Shown: positions 25,230 through 33,390, numbered from the stretch's first letter. The stretch: 64,000 nt of DNA from Halovulum marinum (GCF_009697225.1 NZ_WIND01000001.1:496001-560000); one strand, 5' to 3'. The notes: generated by a model not told the origin, from the letters alone. Made by a program: numbers and translations.

Positions 25230-25269
25230 AATGTAAGCGCTTGCACGCAGCCATGCAAGCGCTTACATT
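25230..25269. promoter_or_regulatory. Double LacI-family operator forming one 40-base perfect inverted repeat
   Basis: AATGTAAGCGCTTGCA (25230-25245), eight bases, then its exact reverse complement TGCAAGCGCTTACATT (25254-25269). Each half contains AAGCGCTT, the classic LacI-family core, and the core centres are 22 bases apart, about two helical turns, so two dimers would bind the same DNA face. It lies 60 bases from the TRAP operon start and 45 from the LacI gene start. Confidence 0.85.
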
Positions 25270-25313
25270 CACCACATGCCCCTGCGCCCGCTATGGTCGC
25301 GCCAGACCGGAGC

Positions 25314-26339
25314 ATGACGATGGCCAAGGACCTGCCCACGCTGGAAGACGTCGCCCGCATGAGCGGTGTGTCGACGGCCACGGTCTCGCGCGCGCTGAAC
25401 GCGCCCAAGCGGGTCCGCCCGGAAACGCTGGCCCGGATCACCGACGCGGTGGCGCAGCTGGGCTACACACCGCATTTCGGCGGCCGGGCGCTGGCGTCGA
25501 ACCGGACCTTCACCGTCGGCGCGGTCATCCCGACGATGGAGAACGCGATCTTCGCCCGCGGCCTGCAGGCGCTGCAGGAACAGCTGTCGGCGCAGGGCGT
25601 GACGCTGCTGGTGTCGACCTCGAACTACGACCCCGACGAAGAGGCCGCGCAGGTGCGCGCCCTGCTGGGCCGCGGCGTCGACGGCATGGTCCTGATCGGC
25701 GAGGCCCGCGACGCCCAGGTCTACACGCTGCTGGAACGGCGCGGCGTGCCCTTCGTCCTGGTCTGGACCTGGCGGCCGGACTGCCCCTGGCCCTGCGTCG
25801 GCTTCGACAACGCCGAGGCCGCGCGGGCGATGGCGCAGCAGGTGCTGGACCTGGGCCACCGCCGGATCGCGATGATCGCCGGCATCACCCGCGGCAACGA
25901 CCGCGCCGCCGCCCGGGTAGACGGGGTGCGCGGCGCACTGGACGCGCACGGGTTGTCACTGCCCGCGGACCGGCTCGTCGAAAGCGACTATTCGCTCGAG
26001 GCCGGGGCCGAGGCGGCGCGGCGGCTGCTGGCGCAGACGCCGCGGCCGACGGTGATCCTGTGCGGCAACGACGTCCTCGCCGCCGGCGCCTATGCCGCGA
26101 TCCGCGATGCGGGGCTGTCGGTGCCCGCCGACATCTCGGTCACCGGGTTCGACGACATCGATCTGGCGCATGTGCTGTCGCCGGGCCTGACCACCGTGCA
26201 CGTCCCGCACCGGCGGATGGGCGAGGCGGCCGCCCGGATGCTGCTGGCGATGGGCGCGGACGGCGCCGCACCGGATGGCGTCGCGCTGCAAACCGGGATC
26301 GTGCGCCGCGGCTCGCTCGCGGCGCCGCCGCCGGGCTAG
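25314..26339 (+). CDS. LacI-family transcriptional regulator
   Basis: About 341 residues. The N-terminal HTH is LEDVARMSGVSTATVSRALN followed by the hinge region RVRPETLARITDAVAQLGYT. The C-terminal sugar-binding-protein-like domain shows VGAVIPTMENAIFARGLQAL, ILCGNDVLAAGAYAAIRDAG and VTGFDDIDLAHVLSPGLTTV. Two ATGs, at 25314 and 25320, are possible; the second is better spaced from CCGGAG. It is divergent from the TRAP-dehydrogenase unit and the double AAGCGCTT operator lies between them, so it very likely represses or activates that unit and itself. The inducer is unknown. Confidence 0.95.
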   Translation: MTMAKDLPTLEDVARMSGVSTATVSRALNAPKRVRPETLARITDAVAQLGYTPHFGGRALASNRTFTVGAVIPTMENAIFARGLQALQEQLSAQGVTLLVSTSNYDPDEEAAQVRALLGRGVDGMVLIGEARDAQVYTLLERRGVPFVLVWTWRPDCPWPCVGFDNAEAARAMAQQVLDLGHRRIAMIAGITRGNDRAAARVDGVRGALDAHGLSLPADRLVESDYSLEAGAEAARRLLAQTPRPTVILCGNDVLAAGAYAAIRDAGLSVPADISVTGFDDIDLAHVLSPGLTTVHVPHRRMGEAAARMLLAMGADGAAPDGVALQTGIVRRGSLAAPPPG

Positions 26340-26348
26340 GCGCCGCGG

Positions 26349-26528
26349 CTACTTCGTCAGGATCAGCTTGCCGGCCCTCGTGATGCGCAGGAAGTAAAGC
26401 TGCCCGTCCAGCTTCAGCTGCGCCTGCACGCCATCCCGTGTCAGCTTGCGGGCATCGTAGACCGGCATCTGCGGTCGGCGGGGCGCGCGGTCGGGGTCGG
26501 CATGTCGGGCGTCGGGCTTGGGTGTCAT
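26349..26528 (-). CDS. hemP: Hemin uptake protein HemP
   Basis: 59 residues, typical HemP/HmuP size. The family core is RRPQMPVYDARKLTRDG, a short strand region QAQLKLDGQLYFLRI, and the diagnostic C-terminal TRAGKLILTK. HemP is a small regulator or accessory of haem uptake, usually iron-repressed and located next to haem transport genes; none are in this window. The start at 26528 matches family N-termini; in-frame codons upstream extend it by 12 residues without support. A minus-strand TTGACA lies at 26608-26603. Confidence 0.85.
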   Translation of the reverse strand: MTPKPDARHADPDRAPRRPQMPVYDARKLTRDGVQAQLKLDGQLYFLRITRAGKLILTK

Positions 26529-26914
26529 CGCTACCGCTCGGTCAGATCGTTGCACAATGCCCACGGCGGGGCGTCTCTATTCCTGAGCGTTTTTGTATGA
26601 ATTGTCAAACCCCCCGTTGCGCCCGGACATAGGCGGTCCGGCCCGACCGCGCGGACCGGATCGGCACCCGCAGATCGCTCGCGCGGTTGATCCAGGGTCG
26701 TGGCCCCGCGCCCCGATCCGTGCGCGTCTCCCGCTACGGCATGCACCCCGACCCAGGCCAGCCGGTGCCGGCGCGTGGCGGGTTTGGGGGCGAAGCCGGG
26801 GCAGCCATGCGCGGCGCGACTAATCCGAGGCCACCGCCCGCGAGGTTGAAATCCCCGATGCTTTCCGCCCCAGCTTAAGCACGGCTTAACCAATCCGCGG
26901 CAAGGCTGCGGCCG
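26529..26914. other. Gene-free stretch between hemP and dprA
   Basis: 386 bases without a convincing gene on either strand. It holds the divergent control region: a minus-strand TTGACA at 26608-26603 that could serve hemP, a lower-GC patch around 26575-26610, and a CtrA-type box just before dprA. No RNA gene or iron box was identified by eye. Confidence 0.6.
26875..26889 (+). promoter_or_regulatory. Canonical CtrA box upstream of dprA
   Basis: TTAA-GCACGGC-TTAA fits the CtrA consensus TTAA-N7-TTAA exactly, and it is followed by C. It is centred about 33 bases before the dprA ATG. In Rhodobacter and relatives CtrA is known to control competence-type genes needed for gene transfer agent uptake. 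Confidence 0.7.
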
Positions 26915-28090
26915 ATGACCGCCGCGCCCCGCCTGCCCTTTCCCGATCCCAAACCGACCGCCCTTTCGGGGGCCGAGCGGCTGGCCTGGGTGCGGCTGGT
27001 GCGCTCGCCCCGCGTCGGCGCGGCGACCTTCCGGCGGCTGCTGGACGAGCATAGCTCGGCGCAGGCGGCGCTGGCGGCGCTGCCGCAGGTGGCGCGCGGC
27101 GCCGGGGTGGACGACTACCGCCCCTGCCCGCCCGGCGTGGCGCAGGCGGAACTGGACCGCGGCGCGGCGCTCGGCGCGCAGCTGCTGGTGCCCGGCCGGC
27201 CCGGCTATCCCGACCTGCTGGCGCGGATCGACGACCGGCCGCCGCTGCTGTGGGCGCTGGGCGATCCGGCACTGGCGCAAGGCCGCTGCATCGCGCTGGT
27301 CGGCGCGCGCAACGCCTCGGCGCTGGGCACGCGGATGGCCGCGCACCTGGCCCGCGCCCTGGCCGAGATGGGCTTCGCCGTGGTCTCGGGGCTGGCGCGC
27401 GGCATCGACACCGCGGCGCACCAGGCGGCGCTGGACACCGGCACCGTGGCGGTGCTGGCCGGCGGCGTCGACGTCGCCTACCCGCGCGAGAACGAGGATC
27501 TGCAGCGCCGGATCGGCCAGCGCGGCCTGCTGCTGTCGGAAATGCCGCCGGGGATGACGCCGCAGGCGCGGCACTTCCCGCGCCGCAACCGGATCATCTC
27601 GGGGCTGGTGCCGGGGCTGGTGGTGGTCGAGGGCGCGGCCAAGTCCGGCAGCCTGATCACCGCGCGCACCGCGCTCGACCAGGGGCGCGAGGTGATGGCC
27701 GTCCCCGGCCACCCGTTCGACGCCCGCGCCTCGGGCTGCAACATGCTGATCCGCGACGGCGCGACGCTGGTGCGCTCGGCCGAGGACATCGCCGCCGCGC
27801 TCGACCTGCCCCGCCCCGAGCGCCGCGCCCCCGCCGCCAGCCCGGCGCCGCCCCCGGATACGGACCGGAGCCCGGCCGGACCGCAGCCGGTGCCGGCGCC
27901 GCCGCAGGACGGAACGCCGCTGGTCTCGGCGATCCTCAACCTGCTGGGCCCGGCGCCGATCAGCGAGGATGCGCTGATACGGCAGATCCGCCGCCCCGCG
28001 CCCGAGATCCTTGCCGCGCTGGGCGAGCTGGACCTGACCGGCCAGATCCTGCGCCACTCCGGCGGGCTGGTCTCGCGCCCGCCGGGCTGA
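26915..28090 (+). CDS. dprA: DNA-processing protein DprA
   Basis: 391 residues. An N-terminal SAM-like region (LVRSPRVGAATFRRLLDEHS) is followed by the Rossmann-like DprA core: ALVGARNASALGTRMAAHLA, SGLARGIDTAAHQAALDTGT, FPRRNRIISGLVPGLVVVEG and SLITARTALDQGREVMAVPG. A proline-rich linker leads to a C-terminal winged-helix domain ending near GGLVSRPPG. DprA loads RecA on incoming single-stranded DNA during transformation; in Rhodobacter it is needed for receiving gene transfer agent DNA. The CtrA box upstream supports that use here. Confidence 0.96.
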   Translation: MTAAPRLPFPDPKPTALSGAERLAWVRLVRSPRVGAATFRRLLDEHSSAQAALAALPQVARGAGVDDYRPCPPGVAQAELDRGAALGAQLLVPGRPGYPDLLARIDDRPPLLWALGDPALAQGRCIALVGARNASALGTRMAAHLARALAEMGFAVVSGLARGIDTAAHQAALDTGTVAVLAGGVDVAYPRENEDLQRRIGQRGLLLSEMPPGMTPQARHFPRRNRIISGLVPGLVVVEGAAKSGSLITARTALDQGREVMAVPGHPFDARASGCNMLIRDGATLVRSAEDIAAALDLPRPERRAPAASPAPPPDTDRSPAGPQPVPAPPQDGTPLVSAILNLLGPAPISEDALIRQIRRPAPEILAALGELDLTGQILRHSGGLVSRPPG

Positions 28091-28244
28091 CGCCCGCCCG
28101 GACCTGCGCCCGGCCCCGCACCCGCGCCCGAACCCGCGCCCGGACCTGCGCCCGGACCCCGACCGGCACGGCGCGACCGGCACCGCGACGGGCAAAGCTT
28201 GCCCGGTAAGGCTTGCCCGGTGCCCCGCCGGATGCTAGCGGGCA
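28091..28244. repeat. Low-complexity GC-rich intergenic stretch after dprA
   Basis: Loose reiterations of CGCCCGGACCTG-like words fill 28091-28160. They are followed by a perfect hairpin (CGGGCAA-AGC-TTGCCCG, 28189-28205), a possible dprA terminator, and a direct repeat of GCTTGCCCGGT (28197-28207 and 28211-28221). Confidence 0.6.
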
Positions 28245-29645
28245 ATGATGCAGGCCGTATCCGCACGTCTCGCCCGGACCGACTGGCTGACGCTGGGCGC
28301 CGCCCTCGGTGCGGCGCTGGCGCTGGGGGTGCTGCTGCTCGGCTGGAACCGGGCGTTCTGGTACGACGAGGTGTTCACCCTGGGCGCCGCGGCGGCGGGC
28401 CGGCCGCTGGACTGGGACGTGCTGCTGCGCGACGTGCACCCCCCGACCTATGTGCTGCTGGTGCGCGGGCTGGGCGCGGCGCTGGGCGGAGACTCGCCCC
28501 TGCTGCGGCTGGTGAACCTGCCCGGCCTGCTGGCGCTGCTGGCGGCGCTGGCGATCCTGTCGCGGCACCTGGACCGGCCGCGGCTGGCGCTGCTGGCCGC
28601 GCTGATCGCGGTCAACGGCTACACCCTGGGGCTGATGCTGGACCTGCGCAGCTACTTCCTGCTGCTGGGGCTGGCGACGCTGGGCCACGCGCTGCTGCTG
28701 GACGACGCCGCCGGCCGGCCGCGCACCGCCGCGCTGGCGCTGAACGCCGCGGCGCTGTCGGCGCTGCACTTCTTCGGCGCGGCGATCGGGCTGGCGCTGC
28801 TGCTGCTCTCGACGCTGCAGCACTGGCGCGCCGGCCGCCGCGCCCGCGCCGCCGCCTCGGCGGCCCTTGGCGCGGCGATCACCGCCGGGGTGCTGCTGTG
28901 GGCGTTCGGCATCGCCCGCACCGCCGATTCGATGGGCGGGCGGCTGTGGATCACCAACGATCCGGGCCCGTTCCTGGACTTCGCCGCGCAGCAGATCCCC
29001 CTGGCGCTGCTGGCGCTGGGCATCGCCGCCGCCGGCGGCCGCCTGGCCCCCGGCGCGGCGCGCGCGGCGCTGGTCGCGCCGGCGCTGGTGCTCGCCGCCG
29101 GACTGCTGATCGCGCTGCACACGCCGGTGATCTCGACCCGCAACCTGGTGGTCGGCGTGCCCGGCGTGACGCTGGCGGCGGTGCTCAGCACGCCGCAGGC
29201 GCTGCTCGACCGGCTGCGCGCGACGCCGCTGACGGCGCTGGTGCTGCTGCTCGCCGGGCTGCGCTACGGCGATATCGCCACCCAGGACGCGCAGATGATC
29301 CGCTGGGCGGTGACCGAGGCGACGCCGCCCGAATGCGACGGCGTGCCGCTCTACGTCAAGCGCCCCGACATCGTCGACGAGATGGCGCAGCAGGTGTTCC
29401 GCGGCTCGGTCCGGCGCCCGCTCGAGGATTTCTCGGCCTTCGAGCGCACCGCGCCGCGGCCGCCGGACTGCACGGTGCTGGCGATGGGCTGGCACGAACT
29501 GGGCCGGGTCGCGCTGGTCACCGACTATTTCGCCGACCACGATGTCGCCACCGAGGCGGTGCTGCCGCCCGATCCGCGCCTCGCCCGGCGCGGGCTGATG
29601 ACCCACGGCTTCGTGATCCGCGCCACCCCTGAGACCAGCCCCTGA
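28245..29645 (+). CDS. Polytopic membrane protein, GT-C glycosyltransferase-like
   Basis: 466 residues with about ten membrane helices in the first 370 residues and a soluble C-terminal part. The first outer loop carries FWYDEVFTLGAAAAG followed by RDVHPPTYVLLVRGLG. An acidic pair in this loop plus HPP is characteristic of GT-C (ArnT/PMT, family 39-like) lipid-linked sugar transferases. The sequence is extremely Leu/Ala/Arg-rich. It sits between dprA and topA, genes that are often neighbours in related bacteria, with GC repeats on both sides, so it may be a later insertion. Donor and acceptor unknown. Confidence 0.7.
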   Translation: MMQAVSARLARTDWLTLGAALGAALALGVLLLGWNRAFWYDEVFTLGAAAAGRPLDWDVLLRDVHPPTYVLLVRGLGAALGGDSPLLRLVNLPGLLALLAALAILSRHLDRPRLALLAALIAVNGYTLGLMLDLRSYFLLLGLATLGHALLLDDAAGRPRTAALALNAAALSALHFFGAAIGLALLLLSTLQHWRAGRRARAAASAALGAAITAGVLLWAFGIARTADSMGGRLWITNDPGPFLDFAAQQIPLALLALGIAAAGGRLAPGAARAALVAPALVLAAGLLIALHTPVISTRNLVVGVPGVTLAAVLSTPQALLDRLRATPLTALVLLLAGLRYGDIATQDAQMIRWAVTEATPPECDGVPLYVKRPDIVDEMAQQVFRGSVRRPLEDFSAFERTAPRPPDCTVLAMGWHELGRVALVTDYFADHDVATEAVLPPDPRLARRGLMTHGFVIRATPETSP

Positions 29646-29679
29646 TCCGGGCCCCGATCCGGACCCCGATCCGGGCCCC
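29644..29679 (+). repeat. Three tandem 12-base repeats
   Basis: GATCCGGGCCCC, GATCCGGACCCC and GATCCGGGCCCC follow each other without gaps, starting inside the stop codon of the membrane protein gene. Each unit is partly self-complementary (GGGCCC). Confidence 0.8.
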
Positions 29680-29772
29680 GTTTCCGCCGGGACAAAGGCG
29701 CGGCTTGACAGGCCGCGCCGCGGGCCACATTTTCCGCGCCTTGATTAAGAGATACATGTTTCGGGAGCATTC

Positions 29773-32484
29773 ATGGCCGTCGTCGTCGTCGAGAGTCCTG
29801 CCAAGGCCAAGACAATCAACGCCTATCTGGGCAAGGACTACACCGTCCTCGCCTCCTACGGTCATGTGCGCGACCTGCCGCCGAAGGACGGCTCGGTCGA
29901 TCCGGATCAGGATTTCGCCATGGAATGGGAAATCGATCCGAAGTCCCAGAAGCACGTCCGCGCCATCGCCGAGGCGCTGAAGGACGACGACCGGCTGATC
30001 CTCGCCACCGACCCCGACCGCGAGGGCGAGGCGATCTCCTGGCACCTGCTCGAGGCGCTGACAAAGCGCCGCGCGGTGAAGAAATCGACCGAGGTGGCGC
30101 GCGTCGTGTTCAACGCGATCACCAAGAACGCCGTCACCCAGGCGATGCAGAACCCGCGCCAGATCGACATGGAACTGGTCGAGGCGTATCTTGCGCGCCG
30201 CGCGCTGGACTACCTGGTCGGCTTCAACCTCAGCCCGGTGCTGTGGCGCAAGCTGCCCGGCGCCAAGTCCGCCGGCCGGGTGCAGTCGGTGGCCCTGCGC
30301 CTGATCGTCGAGCGCGAGATGGAAATCGAGGCCTTCAACCCGCGCGAGTTCTGGTCGGTGCGGGCGATGCTGGAGACCCCGCGCGGCCAGGCCTTTGAGG
30401 CCCGGCTGACCACGCTGGGCGGCAGGAAGCTGGACCGGTTCGATCTGGCCAACGTCGAGGCCGCCGAGCTGGCCGTCGCCGCGGTCGCCTCGCGCAGCCT
30501 CAAGGTCGCCTCGGTCGAGGCCAAGCCGCAAAGCCGCAACCCCTCGGCCCCGTTTATGACCTCGACCCTGCAGCAGGAGGCGTCGCGCAAGTTCGGCATG
30601 GGCGCACGGGCGACGATGTCGGCGGCCCAGCGCCTGTACGAGGCCGGGCACATCACCTACATGCGGACCGACGGCATCGACATGGCCCCCGAGGCGGTGA
30701 TGTCGGCCCGCGACGCGATCAAGACGCGCTACGGCGAGCAATACCTGCCGAACAGCCCGCGCATGTACAAGAACAAGGCCAAGAACGCGCAGGAAGCGCA
30801 CGAGTGCATCCGCCCCACCGACATGATGAAGTCGCCCGACCGGCTGAACGTCGAGCCGGAGCAGCGCAAGCTCTACGACCTGATCTGGAAGCGCACCATC
30901 GCCAGCCAGATGGCCGCCGCGCGGCTGGAGCGCACCACCGTCGACGTCGCCAGCGACGACGGCCAGGTGGTGCTGCGCGCCACCGGCCAGGTGGTGATGT
31001 TCGACGGCTTCCTGAAGGTCTACGAAGAGGGCCGCGACGACGTCGAGGACGACGACGACAAGCGCCTGCCGCAGATCCACCAGGGCGAGGACGCCAAGCT
31101 GGCCGCCGCCGCGCTGCGCGCCGATTTCGACAAGCTGGCCGATGGCAAGGGCGCGGGCGGCGACAGGATCGTGCGCCACGACGCGGCGCTGCTGGGCGGC
31201 GACGGCGCGATTCTCGGCCAGCAGCACTTCACCCAGCCGCCGCCGCGCTACACCGAGGCGACGCTGGTCAAGCGGATGGAGGAGCTCGGCATCGGCCGGC
31301 CCTCGACCTATGCCTCGATCGTCTCGGTGATCCAGGAACGCGACTACGTCCGCAAGGAGAAGAACCGGCTGATCCCCGAGGACAAGGGGCGGCTGGTGAC
31401 GGCCTTCCTCGAGAACTATTTCCGCAAGTACGTGGGCTACGACTTCACCGCCCAGCTGGAAGAGGACCTGGACCGGATCACCAATGGCGAGATCGACTGG
31501 CACAAGGTGCTGCGCGGCTTCTGGACCGATTTCTCGGCCGCCATCGACGAGACCAGGGAACTCCGCATCACCGACGTGCTGGAGAAGATCAACGAGGTCC
31601 TGGCCCCGCACCTGTTCCCGCCCGAGCCCGACGGTTCGGACCCGAGGCTGTGCAAGAACTGCGGCAAGGGCAAGCTGAGCCTGAAGACCGCGCGTTCCGG
31701 CGGCGCGTTCATCGGCTGTTCGAACTATCCCGAATGCCGCTACACCCGGCCGCTGGCGGGCGAGGTCGAGGGCGGCGATCTGGCCGGCCCCGACGGCAAG
31801 CTGCTGGGCCATGACGACGCCGGCGAGCCGGTGACCCTGCGCACCGGCCGGTTCGGGCCCTACGTCCAGCTCGGCGAGCTGACCGAGGACAACCCCAAGC
31901 CGAAGCGCGCCTCGATCCCGAAGGGGGCCGACCTGTCGGCGATCGACCTGCCGCGCGCGCTGCAGCTGCTGTCGCTGCCGCGGCGCGTCGGCGAGCATCC
32001 CGACGGCGGCGTGGTCGAGGCCGCGATCGGCCGCTTCGGCCCCTATGTCGTGCATGAAAAGCCGCCCGCCGAGGGCGAGAAGAAGCCGACGAAGATCTAC
32101 GCCAACATCAAGGATCCCGAAGAGGTCTACACCATCGGCATGAACCGCGCGATGGAGCTGATCGCGCAGAAGGCCGCCAGCCGCGGCGGGCGGTCGGCGG
32201 CGAAACCGCTGAAGGAGCTGGGCGAGCATCCCGACGGCGGCCCGGTCAACGTCATGGACGGCCGCTACGGCCCCTATGTGAAGTGGGAAAAGGTCAACGC
32301 CACGCTGCCCAAGGGCACCGAGCCGCAGGACCTGACGATGGAACAGGCGCTGGAGCTGATCGCCGCCAAGAAGCCGGCAAAGAAGAAGCCGGCGGCGAAG
32401 AAGACAGCCGCGAAGAAGGCGTCCGGCACCAAAACCGCCGCGAAGAAGACGGCGACGGCGAAGTCCGCGGCCAAGACCTCCTAG
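29773..32484 (+). CDS. topA: DNA topoisomerase I
   Basis: 903 residues. The Toprim domain starts VVVESPAKAKTINAYLG and holds the acidic metal motif TDPDREGEAISWHLLEA. The cleavage tyrosine is in EAGHITYMRTDGIDMAPEAV (near residue 296), and FGMGARATMSAAQRLYEAG precedes it. After the core there is one C4 zinc ribbon (CKNCGKG ... CSNYPEC near residue 625), two or three degenerate ribbon-like repeats containing GRFGPYV/GRYGPYV, and a Lys/Ala-rich tail of about 50 residues, usual in this lineage. It relaxes negative supercoils. GGGAG lies 5 bases before the ATG. Confidence 0.98.
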   Translation: MAVVVVESPAKAKTINAYLGKDYTVLASYGHVRDLPPKDGSVDPDQDFAMEWEIDPKSQKHVRAIAEALKDDDRLILATDPDREGEAISWHLLEALTKRRAVKKSTEVARVVFNAITKNAVTQAMQNPRQIDMELVEAYLARRALDYLVGFNLSPVLWRKLPGAKSAGRVQSVALRLIVEREMEIEAFNPREFWSVRAMLETPRGQAFEARLTTLGGRKLDRFDLANVEAAELAVAAVASRSLKVASVEAKPQSRNPSAPFMTSTLQQEASRKFGMGARATMSAAQRLYEAGHITYMRTDGIDMAPEAVMSARDAIKTRYGEQYLPNSPRMYKNKAKNAQEAHECIRPTDMMKSPDRLNVEPEQRKLYDLIWKRTIASQMAAARLERTTVDVASDDGQVVLRATGQVVMFDGFLKVYEEGRDDVEDDDDKRLPQIHQGEDAKLAAAALRADFDKLADGKGAGGDRIVRHDAALLGGDGAILGQQHFTQPPPRYTEATLVKRMEELGIGRPSTYASIVSVIQERDYVRKEKNRLIPEDKGRLVTAFLENYFRKYVGYDFTAQLEEDLDRITNGEIDWHKVLRGFWTDFSAAIDETRELRITDVLEKINEVLAPHLFPPEPDGSDPRLCKNCGKGKLSLKTARSGGAFIGCSNYPECRYTRPLAGEVEGGDLAGPDGKLLGHDDAGEPVTLRTGRFGPYVQLGELTEDNPKPKRASIPKGADLSAIDLPRALQLLSLPRRVGEHPDGGVVEAAIGRFGPYVVHEKPPAEGEKKPTKIYANIKDPEEVYTIGMNRAMELIAQKAASRGGRSAAKPLKELGEHPDGGPVNVMDGRYGPYVKWEKVNATLPKGTEPQDLTMEQALELIAAKKPAKKKPAAKKTAAKKASGTKTAAKKTATAKSAAKTS

Positions 32485-32505
32485 GGCCGGCCGGGCGCCG
32501 GCCCT
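32483..32505 (+). terminator. Stem-loop after topA
   Basis: AGGGCCGGC and GCCGGCCCT pair perfectly over nine positions around CGGGC, beginning within the topA stop codon. No T-run follows, so it may stabilise the 3' end rather than terminate by itself. Confidence 0.5.
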
Positions 32506-32642
32506 GCGGGGTCGCCGGACCGGCCGGCGGCGCCCCGCGCCCGGCCCGCCGTCCGCTGCCGCGACTCGCGTCCGGCGCGCGCGCCGGTTGCGGCCGAAGC
32601 ACCGGCGGCGCCGCGCCTGCGCCACATTTGCGCCACGAAGCC

Positions 32643-32687
32643 GCAGCGGCCCGATTTTTAAAGCAAAATTGGGTATTTAACCGCTGC
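32643..32687. promoter_or_regulatory. Two-part inverted repeat in an AT-rich patch
   Basis: Outer arms GCAGCGG (32643-32649) and CCGCTGC (32681-32687) are perfect. Inner arms CCCGATTTT (32650-32658) and AAAATTGGG (32665-32673) pair with one G-T wobble. The only unpaired parts are a six-base loop and a seven-base bulge TATTTAA, so the whole could fold as one long hairpin or serve as a protein site. Confidence 0.45.
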
Positions 32688-32860
32688 CCGCCGGCCACGG
32701 GCACCCTCGTCGGTTGAATAATTCAGCGCGGTCACCATCCTGGCCTGTCCGCCGCCGCCCCTCATTGCAAGATATCGGCGGCGTCATCCCCGCCCGGAAA
32801 CGCCCGCACGGGACCCTCTGGCCGCGAAGTCCGTCCCGTCTCTGCAACCTTCGATTGTCA

Positions 32861-32877
32861 CAATGCAAGCTGCATTG
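32861..32877. promoter_or_regulatory. Dyad upstream of tadE
   Basis: CAATGCA-AGC-TGCATTG, perfect seven-base arms, 115 bases before the tadE start and next to TTGTCA. Form and location suit an operator; the protein is unknown. Confidence 0.4.
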
Positions 32878-32991
32878 CCGCCACGATCGGCGCCGAGGAT
32901 GGTTAACGAGATTACCGGAACCGACCCGGACGCGCTTGTTCCCGACCGCCGCGACCACCGCGATTACGGCCCCCGCCAGAGGATTTTTGTC

Positions 32992-33390
32992 ATGACGCAC
33001 CCGCACCGACACCGCCCGTTTCTTAGCGACACCGACGGCTCGGCCACCGTCGAGCATGTGATCTGGCTGCCCTTCTTCCTGCTCATCGTCTCGGCGATCG
33101 TCGATCTGTCGCTGATCCTGACCGCGAACGCCGGCATGTGGGACGCCGCCCGCGACGGCGCGCGCCGCATGGCGATGCACCAGATGACCGAGGCCGAGGC
33201 CGAGGCCTATGTCCGCTCGCGGGTGTCGACGCGCTACGCCGGGCTGCGCATCACCGCCGACAGCACCGGCGACGACGCCACCGTCCACGTCTCGGTGCCG
33301 ATGGAGCAGACCGCGGTGTTCAACATCCTCACCGGCCCCTCCTGGGGTGCGCTCGAGGCCCGCGTCGTCATGGTGAAGGAGCCGGTCTGA
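32992..33390 (+). CDS. TadE-like pilus/secretion-associated membrane protein
   Basis: 132 residues from the ATG at 32992 (AGAGGA 9 bases upstream). A basic N-terminus is followed by the TadE signature region DTDGSATVEHVIWLPFFLLI, where glycine/glutamate resemble the pseudopilin processing site, then one membrane helix and DAARDGARRMAMHQM. TadE proteins are minor pseudopilins of Flp/Tad pili and are processed by TadV. It overlaps the next gene by one base. No other tad genes are nearby. Confidence 0.8.
   Translation: MTHPHRHRPFLSDTDGSATVEHVIWLPFFLLIVSAIVDLSLILTANAGMWDAARDGARRMAMHQMTEAEAEAYVRSRVSTRYAGLRITADSTGDDATVHVSVPMEQTAVFNILTGPSWGALEARVVMVKEPV

Larger units (their letters stand above)
32506..32991. 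other. Gene-free stretch between topA and tadE
   Basis: About 490 bases with no credible gene. The frame of tadE stays open upstream, but the extra residues are unlike TadE and no ribosome site is present. It contains an unusually AT-rich patch (32650-32720), a composite inverted repeat at 32643-32687, an 11-base palindrome TGAATAATTCA around 32715, and a second dyad at 32861-32877. These are candidate control elements for the tad pair. Confidence 0.55.

Noticed and set aside
25321-26339. LacI-type regulator as controller of the upstream alpha-glucoside operon
   Set aside because: The operon promoter at about 17.8-17.9 kb lacks an AAGCGCTT palindrome; the double operator lies only between the LacI gene and the TRAP operon.
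29518-32625. Minus-strand frame of more than 1000 codons opposite topA
   Set aside because: Composition is that of a reverse-frame artefact (Leu/Gly/Asp/His mixtures, no motifs); topA on the other strand is certain.
32500-32990. Second CtrA box near TTTAA words upstream of tadE
   Set aside because: The TTAA words are about 15 bases apart instead of 7, and GGTTAACGAGATTACC has only 5 between half sites.
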